NCBI RefSeq assembly: GCF_000152805.1
Contig: NZ_CH902578.1
Location: 2,156,883-2,220,882 of the forward strand
Reading direction: 5' to 3'
DNA length: 64,000 bases
Origin: Maritimibacter alkaliphilus HTCC2654
GTDB lineage: Bacteria; Pseudomonadota; Alphaproteobacteria; Rhodobacterales; Rhodobacteraceae
Positions 28,454-36,621 of the stretch are shown in pieces. Below the pieces are notes generated by a model, which saw only the letters and a program-made list of their open reading frames with translations, made no database searches and was not told the origin of the DNA. The translations under genes were made by a program, and so were the position numbers. Every line of letters begins with the position of its first letter. The stretch's first letter is position 1.

Positions 28454-28660
28454 TTAGAGCATCCCTTCGCGTTGCGCTTTCTTGCGAGCCAGCTTGCGCT
28501 GACGGCGAATGGCTTCCGCCTTCTCGCGCGCCTTCTTCTCGGAGGGCTTCTCGAAATGCTGCCGGAGCTTCATTTCACGAAACACACCCTCACGCTGAAG
28601 CTTCTTCTTCAGAGCCCGAAGCGCCTGGTCGACGTTGTTATCGCGAACCGATACCTGCAT
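28454..28660 (-). CDS. rpsU: 30S ribosomal protein S21
   Basis: A 68-residue highly basic protein, [20 protein letters not shown], the S21 family signature. It binds the small subunit near the mRNA exit and helps in initiation. A good ribosome site (AAAGGTGGTG) precedes the ATG at 28660. It is monocistronic here, away from the dnaG-rpoD neighbours it has in enterobacteria. Confidence 0.97.
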   Translation of the reverse strand: MQVSVRDNNVDQALRALKKKLQREGVFREMKLRQHFEKPSEKKAREKAEAIRRQRKLARKKAQREGML

Positions 28661-28814
28661 GTGGTTGTCACCACCTTTCTAGGTTTGAGTTGCAAGAGAA
28701 ATTGCAGGAAGCGGCCTTATAGCGGCGATCTGCGCGCTTGTCCAGTTCGCCGGACCCGCGCAAATCCTTACCCCCGCCTTGAAGGCGCCTCGTCCACATG
28801 CCACTTATTTCTCC

Positions 28815-29489
28815 ATGACCGATCAAGACACGCTTCTCGACGCCATTCAAATGCACGTTCCCTTCGACGGCTGGTCCGACGCCGCGCTCAGGGCTGCGTG
28901 CGAAGACACCGACACACCGCTCGACACCGCCCATGCGATGTTCCCGCGCGGAGCCGTGGACATGGCGTTTGCCTATCACAAACGCGGCGACCGGCAGATG
29001 GTCGAGGCGCTTGAGGCGATGGACCTGTCCACGCTCAAGTTCCGCGAAAAGGTGACTGCGGCCGTGCGCAAACGGATCGAAGTCGCGGATAAGGAGCTTG
29101 TGCGGCGCGGTATGGCGCTTTTCGCCCTGCCCCAGCACGCCGCCGACGGGTCGCGCGCGCTTTGGGAAACCTCGGGCCTGATCTGGGACACGCTCGGCGA
29201 CACATCGCGGGATGTGAACTGGTACACCAAACGCGCGACGCTTTCGGCCGTCTATTCCTCGACCGTGCTTTACTGGCTCGGCGACGACAGCGAGGGGCAC
29301 GAGGCCACCTGGGCCTTTCTTGATCGGCGGATCGAGAACGTCATGCAGTTCGAGAAGGTGAAGGGCAAGCTGCGCTCGAACGCGCTTGTGGACGCCTTCA
29401 TGAAGGGACCGGGCCGCGTGCTGGACAACATCCGCGCGCCCGGCGAACACCGCACCGGCTATCCGGGCCGTTGGAGCGCGAACCGCTGA
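28815..29489 (+). CDS. COQ9-family protein for ubiquinone synthesis
   Basis: A 224-residue soluble helical protein related to COQ9/RpsU-divergently-transcribed proteins. Landmarks are HVPFDGWSDAALRAACED at the N-terminus, AVRKRIEV and WYTKRATLSAVYSSTVLYWL in the C-terminal half. In mitochondria COQ9 binds lipids and supports the hydroxylase COQ7; the bacterial function is taken to be similar. It is divergently oriented from rpsU, the setting that gave this family its RpsU-divergent name. Its stop overlaps the start of the quinone oxidoreductase gene (TGATG). Confidence 0.9.
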   Translation: MTDQDTLLDAIQMHVPFDGWSDAALRAACEDTDTPLDTAHAMFPRGAVDMAFAYHKRGDRQMVEALEAMDLSTLKFREKVTAAVRKRIEVADKELVRRGMALFALPQHAADGSRALWETSGLIWDTLGDTSRDVNWYTKRATLSAVYSSTVLYWLGDDSEGHEATWAFLDRRIENVMQFEKVKGKLRSNALVDAFMKGPGRVLDNIRAPGEHRTGYPGRWSANR

Positions 29490-30475
29490 TGACCCTGCCC
29501 AAGACCATGCGCGCCGTCGAGATCACCAAACCCGGCGCCCCCGAGGTGCTGCAACCGACCACGCGGCCCGTGCCCGCGCCGGGTCATGGCGAGATCCTCA
29601 TCGAACTGGCCTATGCGGGCGTGAACCGCCCCGACGCGCTGCAACGGGCGGGCATGTACGCCCCGCCCCCGACGGCAAGCGATCTGCCGGGGCTCGAAGG
29701 CTCCGGCACCGTCGCCGCCATCGGCCCCGGCGTCACGGAATGGTTAGTGGGCGACGAGGTCTGCGCGCTCCTCCCCGGTGGCGGCTATGCCGAATACGTC
29801 ACCACCCCGGCGGCACACGCGCTGCCGATTCCCAAGGGCATGGGTCTGAAAGAGGCCGCCTGCCTGCCCGAGACCTATTACACTGTCTGGTCGAACGTGT
29901 TCATGCGCGGCGGGCTGAAGGCGGGCGAGCGGTTTCTGGTGCATGGCGGCTCCTCCGGCATCGGCACGACCGCGATCCAGCTTGCGAGCACGCTGGGCGC
30001 GCGCGTCTTCACTACCGCAGGCTCGGACGACAAGTGCAAGGTCTGCACCGACCTTGGGGCCGAGGTGGCGATCAATTACAAAGACGCGGATTTCGTCGAG
30101 GTCATGGCCGAGGCGGGCGGCGCGAACCTGATCCTCGACATGGTCGGCGGCAGCTACATCGCCCGCAACATCAAGGCGCTCGCAGACGAGGGCCGAATGG
30201 TTCACATCGCATTCCTGACCGGTCCCAAGGCCGAGATCAACTTCGCCCAGATCATGGCCCGCCGCTTGACGATCACCGGCTCGACCCTGCGCCCGCAGTC
30301 GGATGCCGCCAAGGCCGCCATCGCCGCCGAATTGCGCGAACACGTCTGGCCGCTTCTGGGCGCGGGCCGCGTGAAGCCGATCATGGACAGCACCTATCCG
30401 CTGGACGAGGCCGCCCGCGCCCACGCCCATATGGAAAGCTCCACTCATATCGGAAAGATCGTGCTGGAAGTCTGA
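29489..30475 (+). CDS. NAD(P)H quinone oxidoreductase, zeta-crystallin/PIG3 type
   Basis: A 328-residue medium-chain reductase without catalytic zinc. It has YAGVNRPDALQRAGMY, GLEGSGTVAAIGPGV, the pyridine-nucleotide loop HGGSSGIGTTAIQLA and GSTLRPQ typical of PIG3-type NADPH:quinone reductases. It would reduce quinones using NAD(P)H in the cytoplasm. The ATG overlaps the COQ9 gene stop by one base, so the two genes are translated together, fitting a shared quinone theme, which is inference. Confidence 0.92.
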   Translation: MTLPKTMRAVEITKPGAPEVLQPTTRPVPAPGHGEILIELAYAGVNRPDALQRAGMYAPPPTASDLPGLEGSGTVAAIGPGVTEWLVGDEVCALLPGGGYAEYVTTPAAHALPIPKGMGLKEAACLPETYYTVWSNVFMRGGLKAGERFLVHGGSSGIGTTAIQLASTLGARVFTTAGSDDKCKVCTDLGAEVAINYKDADFVEVMAEAGGANLILDMVGGSYIARNIKALADEGRMVHIAFLTGPKAEINFAQIMARRLTITGSTLRPQSDAAKAAIAAELREHVWPLLGAGRVKPIMDSTYPLDEAARAHAHMESSTHIGKIVLEV

Positions 30476-30506
30476 CGCACTCAGGATCACCCCGGGCACG
30501 CATCGT

Positions 30507-30554
30507 CTTCTCTGGTCCTCAAATACCTCGGGGGTGCGGGGGCAGCGCCCCCGC
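30507..30554 (+). repeat. Dispersed repeat copy with hairpin
   Basis: A diverged copy of the CTTCTCTGTTTC repeat: it reads CTTCTCTGGTCCTCAAATACC, then TCGGGGGTG, and runs into a CGGGGGCAGCGCCCCCG hairpin. A second hairpin, ATGGGCTTCAGCCCAT, lies about ten bases later. It sits between the convergent quinone oxidoreductase and ectR genes and may help end transcription. Confidence 0.6.
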
Positions 30555-30589
30555 TTCGGTCGGATGGGCTTCAGCCCATTCGAAACCGC

Positions 30590-31075
30590 TCAGTGCCGCT
30601 TGCCGCCGTGATGAATGTCGCCCGTCGTCAGAACCGGCGAGGCGTCGATATCTTCGGCGTCCAGCATGGCCGCCACGCGCTCCAGCGACGCGATGATCTG
30701 CGCCTGCTCCCAGTCCTCCAGCGCCTCGAACTTGCGCACGTAACGCTGTTGCAGCGCATCGGGGGCTTCGTCGACGGTCGCCTGACCTTCGGCCGTGATC
30801 GTCACGTTGGTCTGGCGCCGGTCGCGCTCCGACCGCTCGCGGGTCACAAGGCCGCGCGCCACCAGCTTGTCCACCAGCGCGGTGATGGTCGCCTGGCTCA
30901 CGCCCATGCGGGTCGCGATGTCCGACGGGGTCGCGTGCCCGATCTCGCCCACGATCTGAAGCGCACGGAACTGCGCGGCGGTCAGCTTGGCCGCATTGGC
31001 CAGCTCTTTGCCGTAAAGCTCGGTTGCGCGCAGGATGCGCCGCAGGGCGATCAGGCTGATATCGGTCCGGTCCAT
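30590..31075 (-). CDS. ectR: MarR-family regulator of the ectoine operon
   Basis: Winged-helix MarR protein divergent from ectA; in methylotrophs, EctR in this position represses ect transcription. The HTH is SDIATRMGVSQATITALVDK, with the wing RERSERDRRQTNVTITAEG. I set the start at the ATG at 31075 (161 residues): an AAGGAG ribosome site lies five bases before it, and family similarity begins right after (MDRTDISLIALRRILRA). A longer frame reaches an ATG at 31180 that has no ribosome site and runs through AT-rich promoter-like sequence. The candidate operators lie in that stretch. Confidence 0.88.
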   Translation of the reverse strand: MDRTDISLIALRRILRATELYGKELANAAKLTAAQFRALQIVGEIGHATPSDIATRMGVSQATITALVDKLVARGLVTRERSERDRRQTNVTITAEGQATVDEAPDALQQRYVRKFEALEDWEQAQIIASLERVAAMLDAEDIDASPVLTTGDIHHGGKRH

Positions 31076-31318
31076 CCCATCTCCTTCCAAGAGCTTTGAT
31101 GGCATAGCGAGGAGGTCTGAAGCAATCATGTTACTTAGATAGACTAATCTTTCATGAATTAAAGGTTTTGAGTCGCTCATTTACTAAGTAAATTCACGCA
31201 ATTTCCCCATAAAACAGGCGATTTCAGCCGATTTCCGGCATTTTTTCCTTTGAAGGTTGAAACAAAACGCCTCCCAAACTACTTTAGTCTACAAAGGAAC
31301 TTTGGAGAGGACCGAAAC
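31076..31318. promoter_or_regulatory. ectR-ectA divergent control region with inverted repeats
   Basis: An AT-rich 243-base region between ectR and ectA. It contains the perfect palindrome TTTACTAAGTAAA at 31180-31192; a matching inverted half, TTACTTAG, at 31131-31138, 45 bases from its partner CTAAGTAA; and TAGACTAA at 31140-31147 with its reverse complement TTAGTCTA at 31284-31291, about 30 bases before ectA. Such pairs are what a dimeric MarR protein would bind. The strong ribosome site GGAGAGG precedes ectA. No base-perfect promoter was identified. Confidence 0.5.
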
Positions 31319-31852
31319 ATGCATACTGCGAAAGACCTTCCCCGATCCGGAAAGCTCCGCCTTCGGAAGCCGAATTCCGAGGACGGAGCGCAAATCTGGG
31401 ACTTGATCCGCGAGTGCAAGCCGCTCGACGAGAACTCCGTCTACTGCAACCTGCTGCAATGCGACCATTTCCGTGACACCTGCGTGGTGGCGGAGCTGGA
31501 CGGCGACATTGTCGGCTGGATTTCCGGCTATCTCGTGCCGAACGAAGAGGCGCTCTTCGTGTGGCAGGTGGCCGTGAGCTCCAAGGCCCGGGGTATGGGT
31601 CTGGGTGGCCTGATGCTGGACGAAATCTTCGGTCGCGAAGAATGCGACGATGCCAACGTCCTCAAGACCACCATCACGAAAGACAACGACGCCTCGTGGG
31701 CGCTGTTCAAGAAGTTCGCGAAACGCCACGGCGGCGAGCTCGAGGACGAAGCTCATTTCAAAAAGGACGATCACTTCGAAGGCCGTCACGACACCGAACA
31801 CATGGTGACGATCACGCTGCCGGACGAGGATGACATGGCGAAGGCCGCGTAA
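31319..31852 (+). CDS. ectA: L-2,4-diaminobutyrate acetyltransferase
   Basis: GNAT-family enzyme that acetylates diaminobutyrate from acetyl-CoA to give N-gamma-acetyl-diaminobutyrate, the second step of ectoine synthesis. Typical stretches are LDENSVYCNLLQCDHF and ALFVWQVAVSSKARGMGLGG, the latter containing the acetyl-CoA-binding RGMGLG loop. The 177-residue length suits the family. ATG 31319 follows a GGAGAGG site; the frame upstream is not conserved. First gene of the ectABC-ask operon. Confidence 0.97.
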   Translation: MHTAKDLPRSGKLRLRKPNSEDGAQIWDLIRECKPLDENSVYCNLLQCDHFRDTCVVAELDGDIVGWISGYLVPNEEALFVWQVAVSSKARGMGLGGLMLDEIFGREECDDANVLKTTITKDNDASWALFKKFAKRHGGELEDEAHFKKDDHFEGRHDTEHMVTITLPDEDDMAKAA

Positions 31853-31902
31853 TCGACGCGGCCCCCCGTCCTTTTCACAATCAGACATCGAAGGAACACG
31901 TT

Positions 31903-33204
31903 ATGACGACAGACAAACAGTCTGCGAACAATCCCGTTTTTGAACGCCGCGAGTCGGAAGCCCGCTCGTACTGCCGCGGTTTCCCGACCACCTTCGCCAA
32001 GGCGCAGGGCTCGATCATGACCGCGACAGACGGCACCGAGTACATCGACTTTCTCGCCGGGTGCTCGTCCTTGAACTACGGCCACAACGACGCCGACATG
32101 AAGGCGGCGCTGGTCGAGCACATCACGAACGACGGCATCGCCCATGGCCTCGACATGTACACCGAGGAAAAGGCCAAGTGGCTCGAAGCCTACGAGAACA
32201 TCGTGCTCAAGCCGCGCGGCATGGACGACTACAAGGTGATGATGACGGGTCCGACCGGCACCAACGCCGTTGAAGCCGCGATGAAGCTCGCCCGCAAGAT
32301 CACGGGCCGTCGCAACATCATCTCGTTCACCAACGGCTTTCACGGCATGACGATGGGGTCGCTGTCGCTGACCGGGAACGCCGGCAAGCGTGGCGGCGCG
32401 GGCACGCCGCTGGGTGGCGTGACCCATATGCCCTATGAGGGCGCGATGGGCGAAGGTGTGGATACGCTCGCCTTCATCGAAACCATGCTGGACAACGGCT
32501 CGTCCGGCGTCGACGCGCCGGCTGCGTTCATCTTCGAACCCGTGCAGGGCGAAGGCGGTCTGAACGCCGCGTCGAAAGAATGGATGGAAGGCATCGCCAA
32601 GCTTGCCAAGAAACACGGCGCGCTGCTGATCGTCGACGACATTCAGGCGGGCATCGGCCGCACCGGCAAATACTTCGGCTTCGAAGGCATGGACATCGAG
32701 CCGGACCTCATCACCCAAGCGAAATCGCTGTCGGGGTTCGGTCTGCCGTTCGCCTGTCTGCTCATCAAGCGCGAGTATGACGTGTGGAAGCCTGCCGAGC
32801 ACAACGGCACCTTCCGCGGCAACACCCATGCTTTCGTCACGGGTCGTGTCGCGCTGGAGAAATTCTGGGCCGACAAGGACGCGATGGAAGCTTCGACCGC
32901 CGAGAAGGCCGAGATCCTCGAGAAAGGTCTCGGGAAACTCGCCGACCTCATGCCGGGTGCCTACCTCAAGGGCCGTGGCTTCATGCGCGGTGTCGACGTA
33001 GGCAGCGGTGAGCTGGCCGGAGACATCTGTGCCCGCGCCTTCGAAAAAGGCCTCATCATCGAAACGTCGGGTGCCGACGACGAGGTGGTCAAGGTGCTCG
33101 CCGCGCTGAACATCCCGAACGACGTGCTTCAGAAGGGTCTCGACATCGTTGTCGACGCCGCCCGCGAAGTGCTGAACGAAAACCACAAATACGCTGCGGA
33201 GTAA
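31903..33204 (+). CDS. ectB: Diaminobutyrate--2-oxoglutarate transaminase
   Basis: Class III PLP aminotransferase of 433 residues that makes 2,4-diaminobutyrate from aspartate semialdehyde with glutamate as amino donor, the first committed step of ectoine synthesis. Motifs are TGPTGTNAVEAAMKLAR, FTNGFHGMT, VDDIQAGIGRTG and the cofactor Lys in LITQAKSLSGFG (about residue 274). It lies 50 bases after ectA and six bases before ectC. Confidence 0.98.
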   Translation: MTTDKQSANNPVFERRESEARSYCRGFPTTFAKAQGSIMTATDGTEYIDFLAGCSSLNYGHNDADMKAALVEHITNDGIAHGLDMYTEEKAKWLEAYENIVLKPRGMDDYKVMMTGPTGTNAVEAAMKLARKITGRRNIISFTNGFHGMTMGSLSLTGNAGKRGGAGTPLGGVTHMPYEGAMGEGVDTLAFIETMLDNGSSGVDAPAAFIFEPVQGEGGLNAASKEWMEGIAKLAKKHGALLIVDDIQAGIGRTGKYFGFEGMDIEPDLITQAKSLSGFGLPFACLLIKREYDVWKPAEHNGTFRGNTHAFVTGRVALEKFWADKDAMEASTAEKAEILEKGLGKLADLMPGAYLKGRGFMRGVDVGSGELAGDICARAFEKGLIIETSGADDEVVKVLAALNIPNDVLQKGLDIVVDAAREVLNENHKYAAE

Positions 33205-33210
33205 CGACAC

Positions 33211-33606
33211 ATGCTTATTCGCGACTTCAACGAACTGAAGAACACCGACAAGTCCGTCTCGGACGCGCGCTGGAACTCCGTGCGGATGCTTCTCGCCGAT
33301 GACGGTATGGGCTTTTCGTTCCACATCACCACGATCGAGGGCGGTTCGGAGCACACGTTCCACTACAAGAACCACTTCGAGAGCGTCTACTGCATCTCGG
33401 GCAAGGGTCGGATCACCGACCTCGCCAAGAACGAGACGCATGAGATCAAACCGGGTGTCATGTACGCGCTCAACGAGCACGACAAGCACACGCTGGTGGC
33501 CGATGAAACGCTGGTGCTGGCCTGCTGTTTCAACCCGCCGGTGACCGGCAAGGAAGTGCATCGCGAAGATGGCTCCTACGCCGCGCCCGACGAAGACGCT
33601 GCCTGA
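33211..33606 (+). CDS. ectC: L-ectoine synthase
   Basis: Cupin-fold enzyme that closes the ring of N-gamma-acetyl-diaminobutyrate to ectoine. At 131 residues, it has MLIRDFNELKNTDKSV at the start, the iron-binding cupin region VYCISGKGRI and ALNEHDKHTL, as in characterised EctC. No ectoine hydroxylase gene (ectD) follows, so 5-hydroxyectoine is not expected from this locus. Confidence 0.98.
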   Translation: MLIRDFNELKNTDKSVSDARWNSVRMLLADDGMGFSFHITTIEGGSEHTFHYKNHFESVYCISGKGRITDLAKNETHEIKPGVMYALNEHDKHTLVADETLVLACCFNPPVTGKEVHREDGSYAAPDEDAA

Positions 33607-33622
33607 AAACGGGGAAAGACCA

Positions 33623-35053
33623 ATGTCTGACCGAAATCATACTGTCGAAAAGATCGGCGGCACGTCGATGAGCCGTGTGAATGAGCTGCGCGATACGCTG
33701 CTCATTCGCGAAGGCGATCTTTATAACCGCGTGTTCGTCGTCTCTGCTTTCGGCGGGATCACCAACCTGCTGCTGGAACACAAGAAAACGGGTGAGCAAG
33801 GCGTTTATGCCGCGTTCGCCGACAGCGAAACCGACGACCACGCCTGGATGGCCGCGCTGAAGAAAACCGGCGCGGCGATGGAAGAGGCGCATCGCGCGGT
33901 GCTCGACCATCCGGCCGACATCGCGGACGCGAACGACTTCGTGGCCGAACGGATGGCGGGCGCACGGTCGTTCCTGATCGACCTCGGCCGCCTGTGCTCC
34001 TACGGCCACTTCCGGCTGACCGAGCATATGTCGATGGTGCGCGAGCTTCTGTCGGGTCTGGGCGAGGCGCATTCCGCCTATGTCACGACCCTGATGCTGA
34101 AGCGTGCTGGCGTGTCGGCCCGGTTCGTCGACCTGTCCGGTTGGCGCGACGAGGGCGACTGCGACCTGAACGAACGCATCGAAAAGGGTCTGGCTGACGT
34201 CGATCTGGCTACCGAGATGCCCATCGTCACCGGCTATGCCCAGTGCAAGGAAGGGCTGATGAAGGAATACGACCGGGGCTACTCGGAAGTGACCTTCGCC
34301 CGCATCGCGGCGCAGACCCACGCGAAAGAGGCGATCATCCACAAGGAGTTCCACCTTTCGTCCGCCGACCCGAATCTCGTCGGCGAAGACAACGTGCGCA
34401 AGCTGGGTCACACCAACTATGACGTGGCCGACCAGCTGTCGAACCTCGGGATGGAGGCGATCCACCCCTCGGCCGCCAAGATGCTGCGTCAGGCCGATGT
34501 GCCGCTGCGCGTGACGAATGCATTCGAGCCGGAAGATCCGGGCACCCTGATCGACGACAGCCGCGGCGATACGCCGGGGGTCGAGATCGTGACCGGGCTG
34601 GATGTTATCAGCATCGAAGTGTTCGAACAGGACATGGTGGGCGTGAAGGGCTACGACACGACCATTCTGGAGGCGCTCAAGCGTCACAAGGTCTGGATCG
34701 TGTCGAAGACCTCGAACGCGAACACCATCACGCATTACGTCAAAGGCTCGCTCAAAGCCGTGAAACGCGTGGAGGCCGACGTTCAGGAACGCTTCCCGCA
34801 GGCCGAGATCAAGATCCGCAGCCAGTGCATCGTGTCGGCCATCGGTCGTGACCTGCGCAAGCAGTCGGTGCTGGGTCGTGGCCTTGCCGCGCTGGACGAA
34901 GCCGGGCTGGACGTGATCGCCGCCCACGCGACGCCGCGCAACGTGGACGTCCAGTTCCTGATGCCGCGCGACGAAGCGGACGAGGCCATCAAGGTTCTCC
35001 ACCGTGCGCTGGTCGAACAGGAAAAAAAAGACCAGCTGCGTGAAGCAGCGTAA
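33623..35053 (+). CDS. ask_ect: Ectoine-dedicated aspartate kinase
   Basis: A 476-residue aspartokinase that phosphorylates aspartate, feeding aspartate semialdehyde into ectoine synthesis. The N-terminal kinase signature is VEKIGGTSMSRVNELRD instead of the usual KFGGTSV, a form found in aspartokinases linked to ect operons, which are thought to escape normal feedback control. C-terminal ACT domains are present (about residues 330-470). ATG 33623 follows GGGGAAAG. Last gene of the operon, 16 bases after ectC, followed by a strong terminator. Confidence 0.95.
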   Translation: MSDRNHTVEKIGGTSMSRVNELRDTLLIREGDLYNRVFVVSAFGGITNLLLEHKKTGEQGVYAAFADSETDDHAWMAALKKTGAAMEEAHRAVLDHPADIADANDFVAERMAGARSFLIDLGRLCSYGHFRLTEHMSMVRELLSGLGEAHSAYVTTLMLKRAGVSARFVDLSGWRDEGDCDLNERIEKGLADVDLATEMPIVTGYAQCKEGLMKEYDRGYSEVTFARIAAQTHAKEAIIHKEFHLSSADPNLVGEDNVRKLGHTNYDVADQLSNLGMEAIHPSAAKMLRQADVPLRVTNAFEPEDPGTLIDDSRGDTPGVEIVTGLDVISIEVFEQDMVGVKGYDTTILEALKRHKVWIVSKTSNANTITHYVKGSLKAVKRVEADVQERFPQAEIKIRSQCIVSAIGRDLRKQSVLGRGLAALDEAGLDVIAAHATPRNVDVQFLMPRDEADEAIKVLHRALVEQEKKDQLREAA

Positions 35054-35104
35054 GGCATTGCCTGACACTCCAAAGTTCCAAAAAGAACGTCAGGCATAGA
35101 CTGA

Positions 35105-35138
35105 GGCCCCCCGGTGACGAGCCGGGGGGTCTTTTTTG
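35105..35138 (+). terminator. Intrinsic terminator of the ectoine operon
   Basis: CCCCCCGG and CCGGGGGG form an eight-base stem around TGACGAG, followed directly by TCTTTTTT. It lies about 50 bases after the ask_ect stop. Confidence 0.93.
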
Positions 35139-35148
35139 TAGGGATCAA

Positions 35149-35472
35149 CTAGCGCTTCTTCCCAAGGCCCGGCGACCCCGCTTGCTTCATTGGGAGGTGC
35201 TGATTTTGCCAGTCCAAGTAAGAACGCCCGGAGCGTGCGGCTCTTTTTCGCCTATCTGCGATGTTCAATTGGTTTAGCTCGGCCTCGAGCTTTCCAAGTG
35301 TCACCCGCTCTTTTCGAGCGCGAATAACGATCTCCTCAATTCGTGCAGATGCTTCCCGCAGGCGTTTGAGCTCCGACCCAGAAGCGCACTTGGACTCTTT
35401 TCGTATTCTAGTCCGAGCCGTGTTTACCAGCTCCCAAACTTGCTTTGACATACCAGTTTTCGAGCGAGCCAT
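35149..35472 (-). CDS. Orphan hypothetical protein, 107 aa, in a lower-GC segment
   Basis: A basic protein with a predicted coiled-coil centre (SELKRLREASARIEEIVIRA and the following EAELNQLN) and a basic tail ending SPGLGKKR. No family recognised. The ATG at 35472 has a GAGGGT ribosome site; an alternative at 35529 adds 19 residues but lacks one. Base composition is near half G+C by eye, against about two thirds around it, and its codons (many AT-ending) differ from neighbours. This suggests recent acquisition. It could be DNA-binding or an orphan remnant. Confidence 0.55.
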   Translation of the reverse strand: MARSKTGMSKQVWELVNTARTRIRKESKCASGSELKRLREASARIEEIVIRARKERVTLGKLEAELNQLNIADRRKRAARSGRSYLDWQNQHLPMKQAGSPGLGKKR

Positions 35473-35670
35473 TGCGACCCTCAGAAAGTGGACGAAGTAA
35501 TGGTTTATACACTCCTTCAAAGTCCACATCCTGTCAAATTCGGTACGAGCGTAAGAGCAGCATCGCCTTAAAGGAATCCGACCGATCTTAACGTCAAGCT
35601 ATCGCGAAGAGCCCTTTTTGACAGGTGCAACGACGCCCTTTCAGATTTAGATCTACCTCTGTGGCTCACC
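35473..35670. other. Lower-GC intergenic stretch, no gene seen
   Basis: About 200 bases between the orphan gene and the transglutaminase-like gene. It shares the lower G+C of the orphan and holds no convincing coding frame, tRNA or terminator. It probably belongs to the same inserted segment. Confidence 0.5.
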
Positions 35671-36447
35671 CTACCCCCGCACCACCGACACCGCCTGATA
35701 GATCAGGTTCGCGGGCGCCTGCGACTCCATGAAGGCGATGTCGTAGGCGTCGCGGCCCACGGCGATCTTGGCGAGCGTGTCGGGCGTGCCCATGCCGGTC
35801 GGGTCGACGAGGTGCCATGCCCCGTCGAGCCAGACTTCGGCGACCGCATGGAAATCGGCGGGCCAGACGTCGGGGCCGTAGGCGGCGACCATGCGGGCCG
35901 GGATTTGCGCGGCGCGGACCATGGCGCAGATCAGGTGGGCGTAGTCGCGGCAGACCCCCTGACGGCCCGCGAAGGTTTCGAGGACGTTGGTGTCCGCATC
36001 CGAGCTTCCGGGCACATAGGACAGGTTGTGTTCGATCCAGTCGCGGATCGCGGCGACCTTGGCCCCGCCCGTCAGATCACCGAAACGCTTGCCGACGAAG
36101 GCAACGAACTTGTCCGACTGCACGTAGCGCGAGGGGCGCAGGTAGGGCGCGACTTCGGAGGGCAGCTGGTGGATCGGCACGGCGGACAGGCTGTCGAGCG
36201 GCACGTTCTTGCGCGTCACGTCCACCTTGGCCTGATAGGTCAGATACATCTCGTTGCCCGGCACCCGCGCCCAGACCCGCTGGCCGACACCGGAATCGCC
36301 CGTGATCCGGTCGATGGTCGCATCCCCGAAGGTGATCCATTCTTCCGCGATTTCCTGCCCGTCGGTATGCGCCGCCTCAAGCGCCAGAAAGACGGTATTC
36401 GCCTGCGTGAAGCCGTAGTGCATGGTGACGTCGATGTTCAGGCGCAT
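35671..36447 (-). CDS. Transglutaminase-like cysteine protease/peptidase
   Basis: A 258-residue cytoplasmic protein with the transglutaminase-like core. The nucleophile Cys is in GRQGVCRDYAHLICAM (about residue 165), His in WPADFHAVAEVW (about 199) and Asp in WHLVDPTG (about 214). The N-terminal part, before residue 100, is the beta-rich domain usual in this bacterial group. These proteins are thought to be peptidases rather than crosslinkers; the substrate is unknown. ATG 36447 is used because the longer frame adds a non-conserved extension. Confidence 0.88.
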   Translation of the reverse strand: MRLNIDVTMHYGFTQANTVFLALEAAHTDGQEIAEEWITFGDATIDRITGDSGVGQRVWARVPGNEMYLTYQAKVDVTRKNVPLDSLSAVPIHQLPSEVAPYLRPSRYVQSDKFVAFVGKRFGDLTGGAKVAAIRDWIEHNLSYVPGSSDADTNVLETFAGRQGVCRDYAHLICAMVRAAQIPARMVAAYGPDVWPADFHAVAEVWLDGAWHLVDPTGMGTPDTLAKIAVGRDAYDIAFMESQAPANLIYQAVSVVRG

Positions 36448-36621
36448 GGGCGGCTCCACAAGGTTTGGTGACAAGAAACGGGCGCGCTTCGCCAACCCTC
36501 ACGGGCGGGGAGCGGTTCCGATGTCGGTTTCAGTCAGGGTGTTTCGCCGCCCCACTATCCGGCCTTCGCGCGGCGATCAATGGGGGATTGCGGGGTAGCC
36601 CGGTGCCGCGCCTTCGATCCC

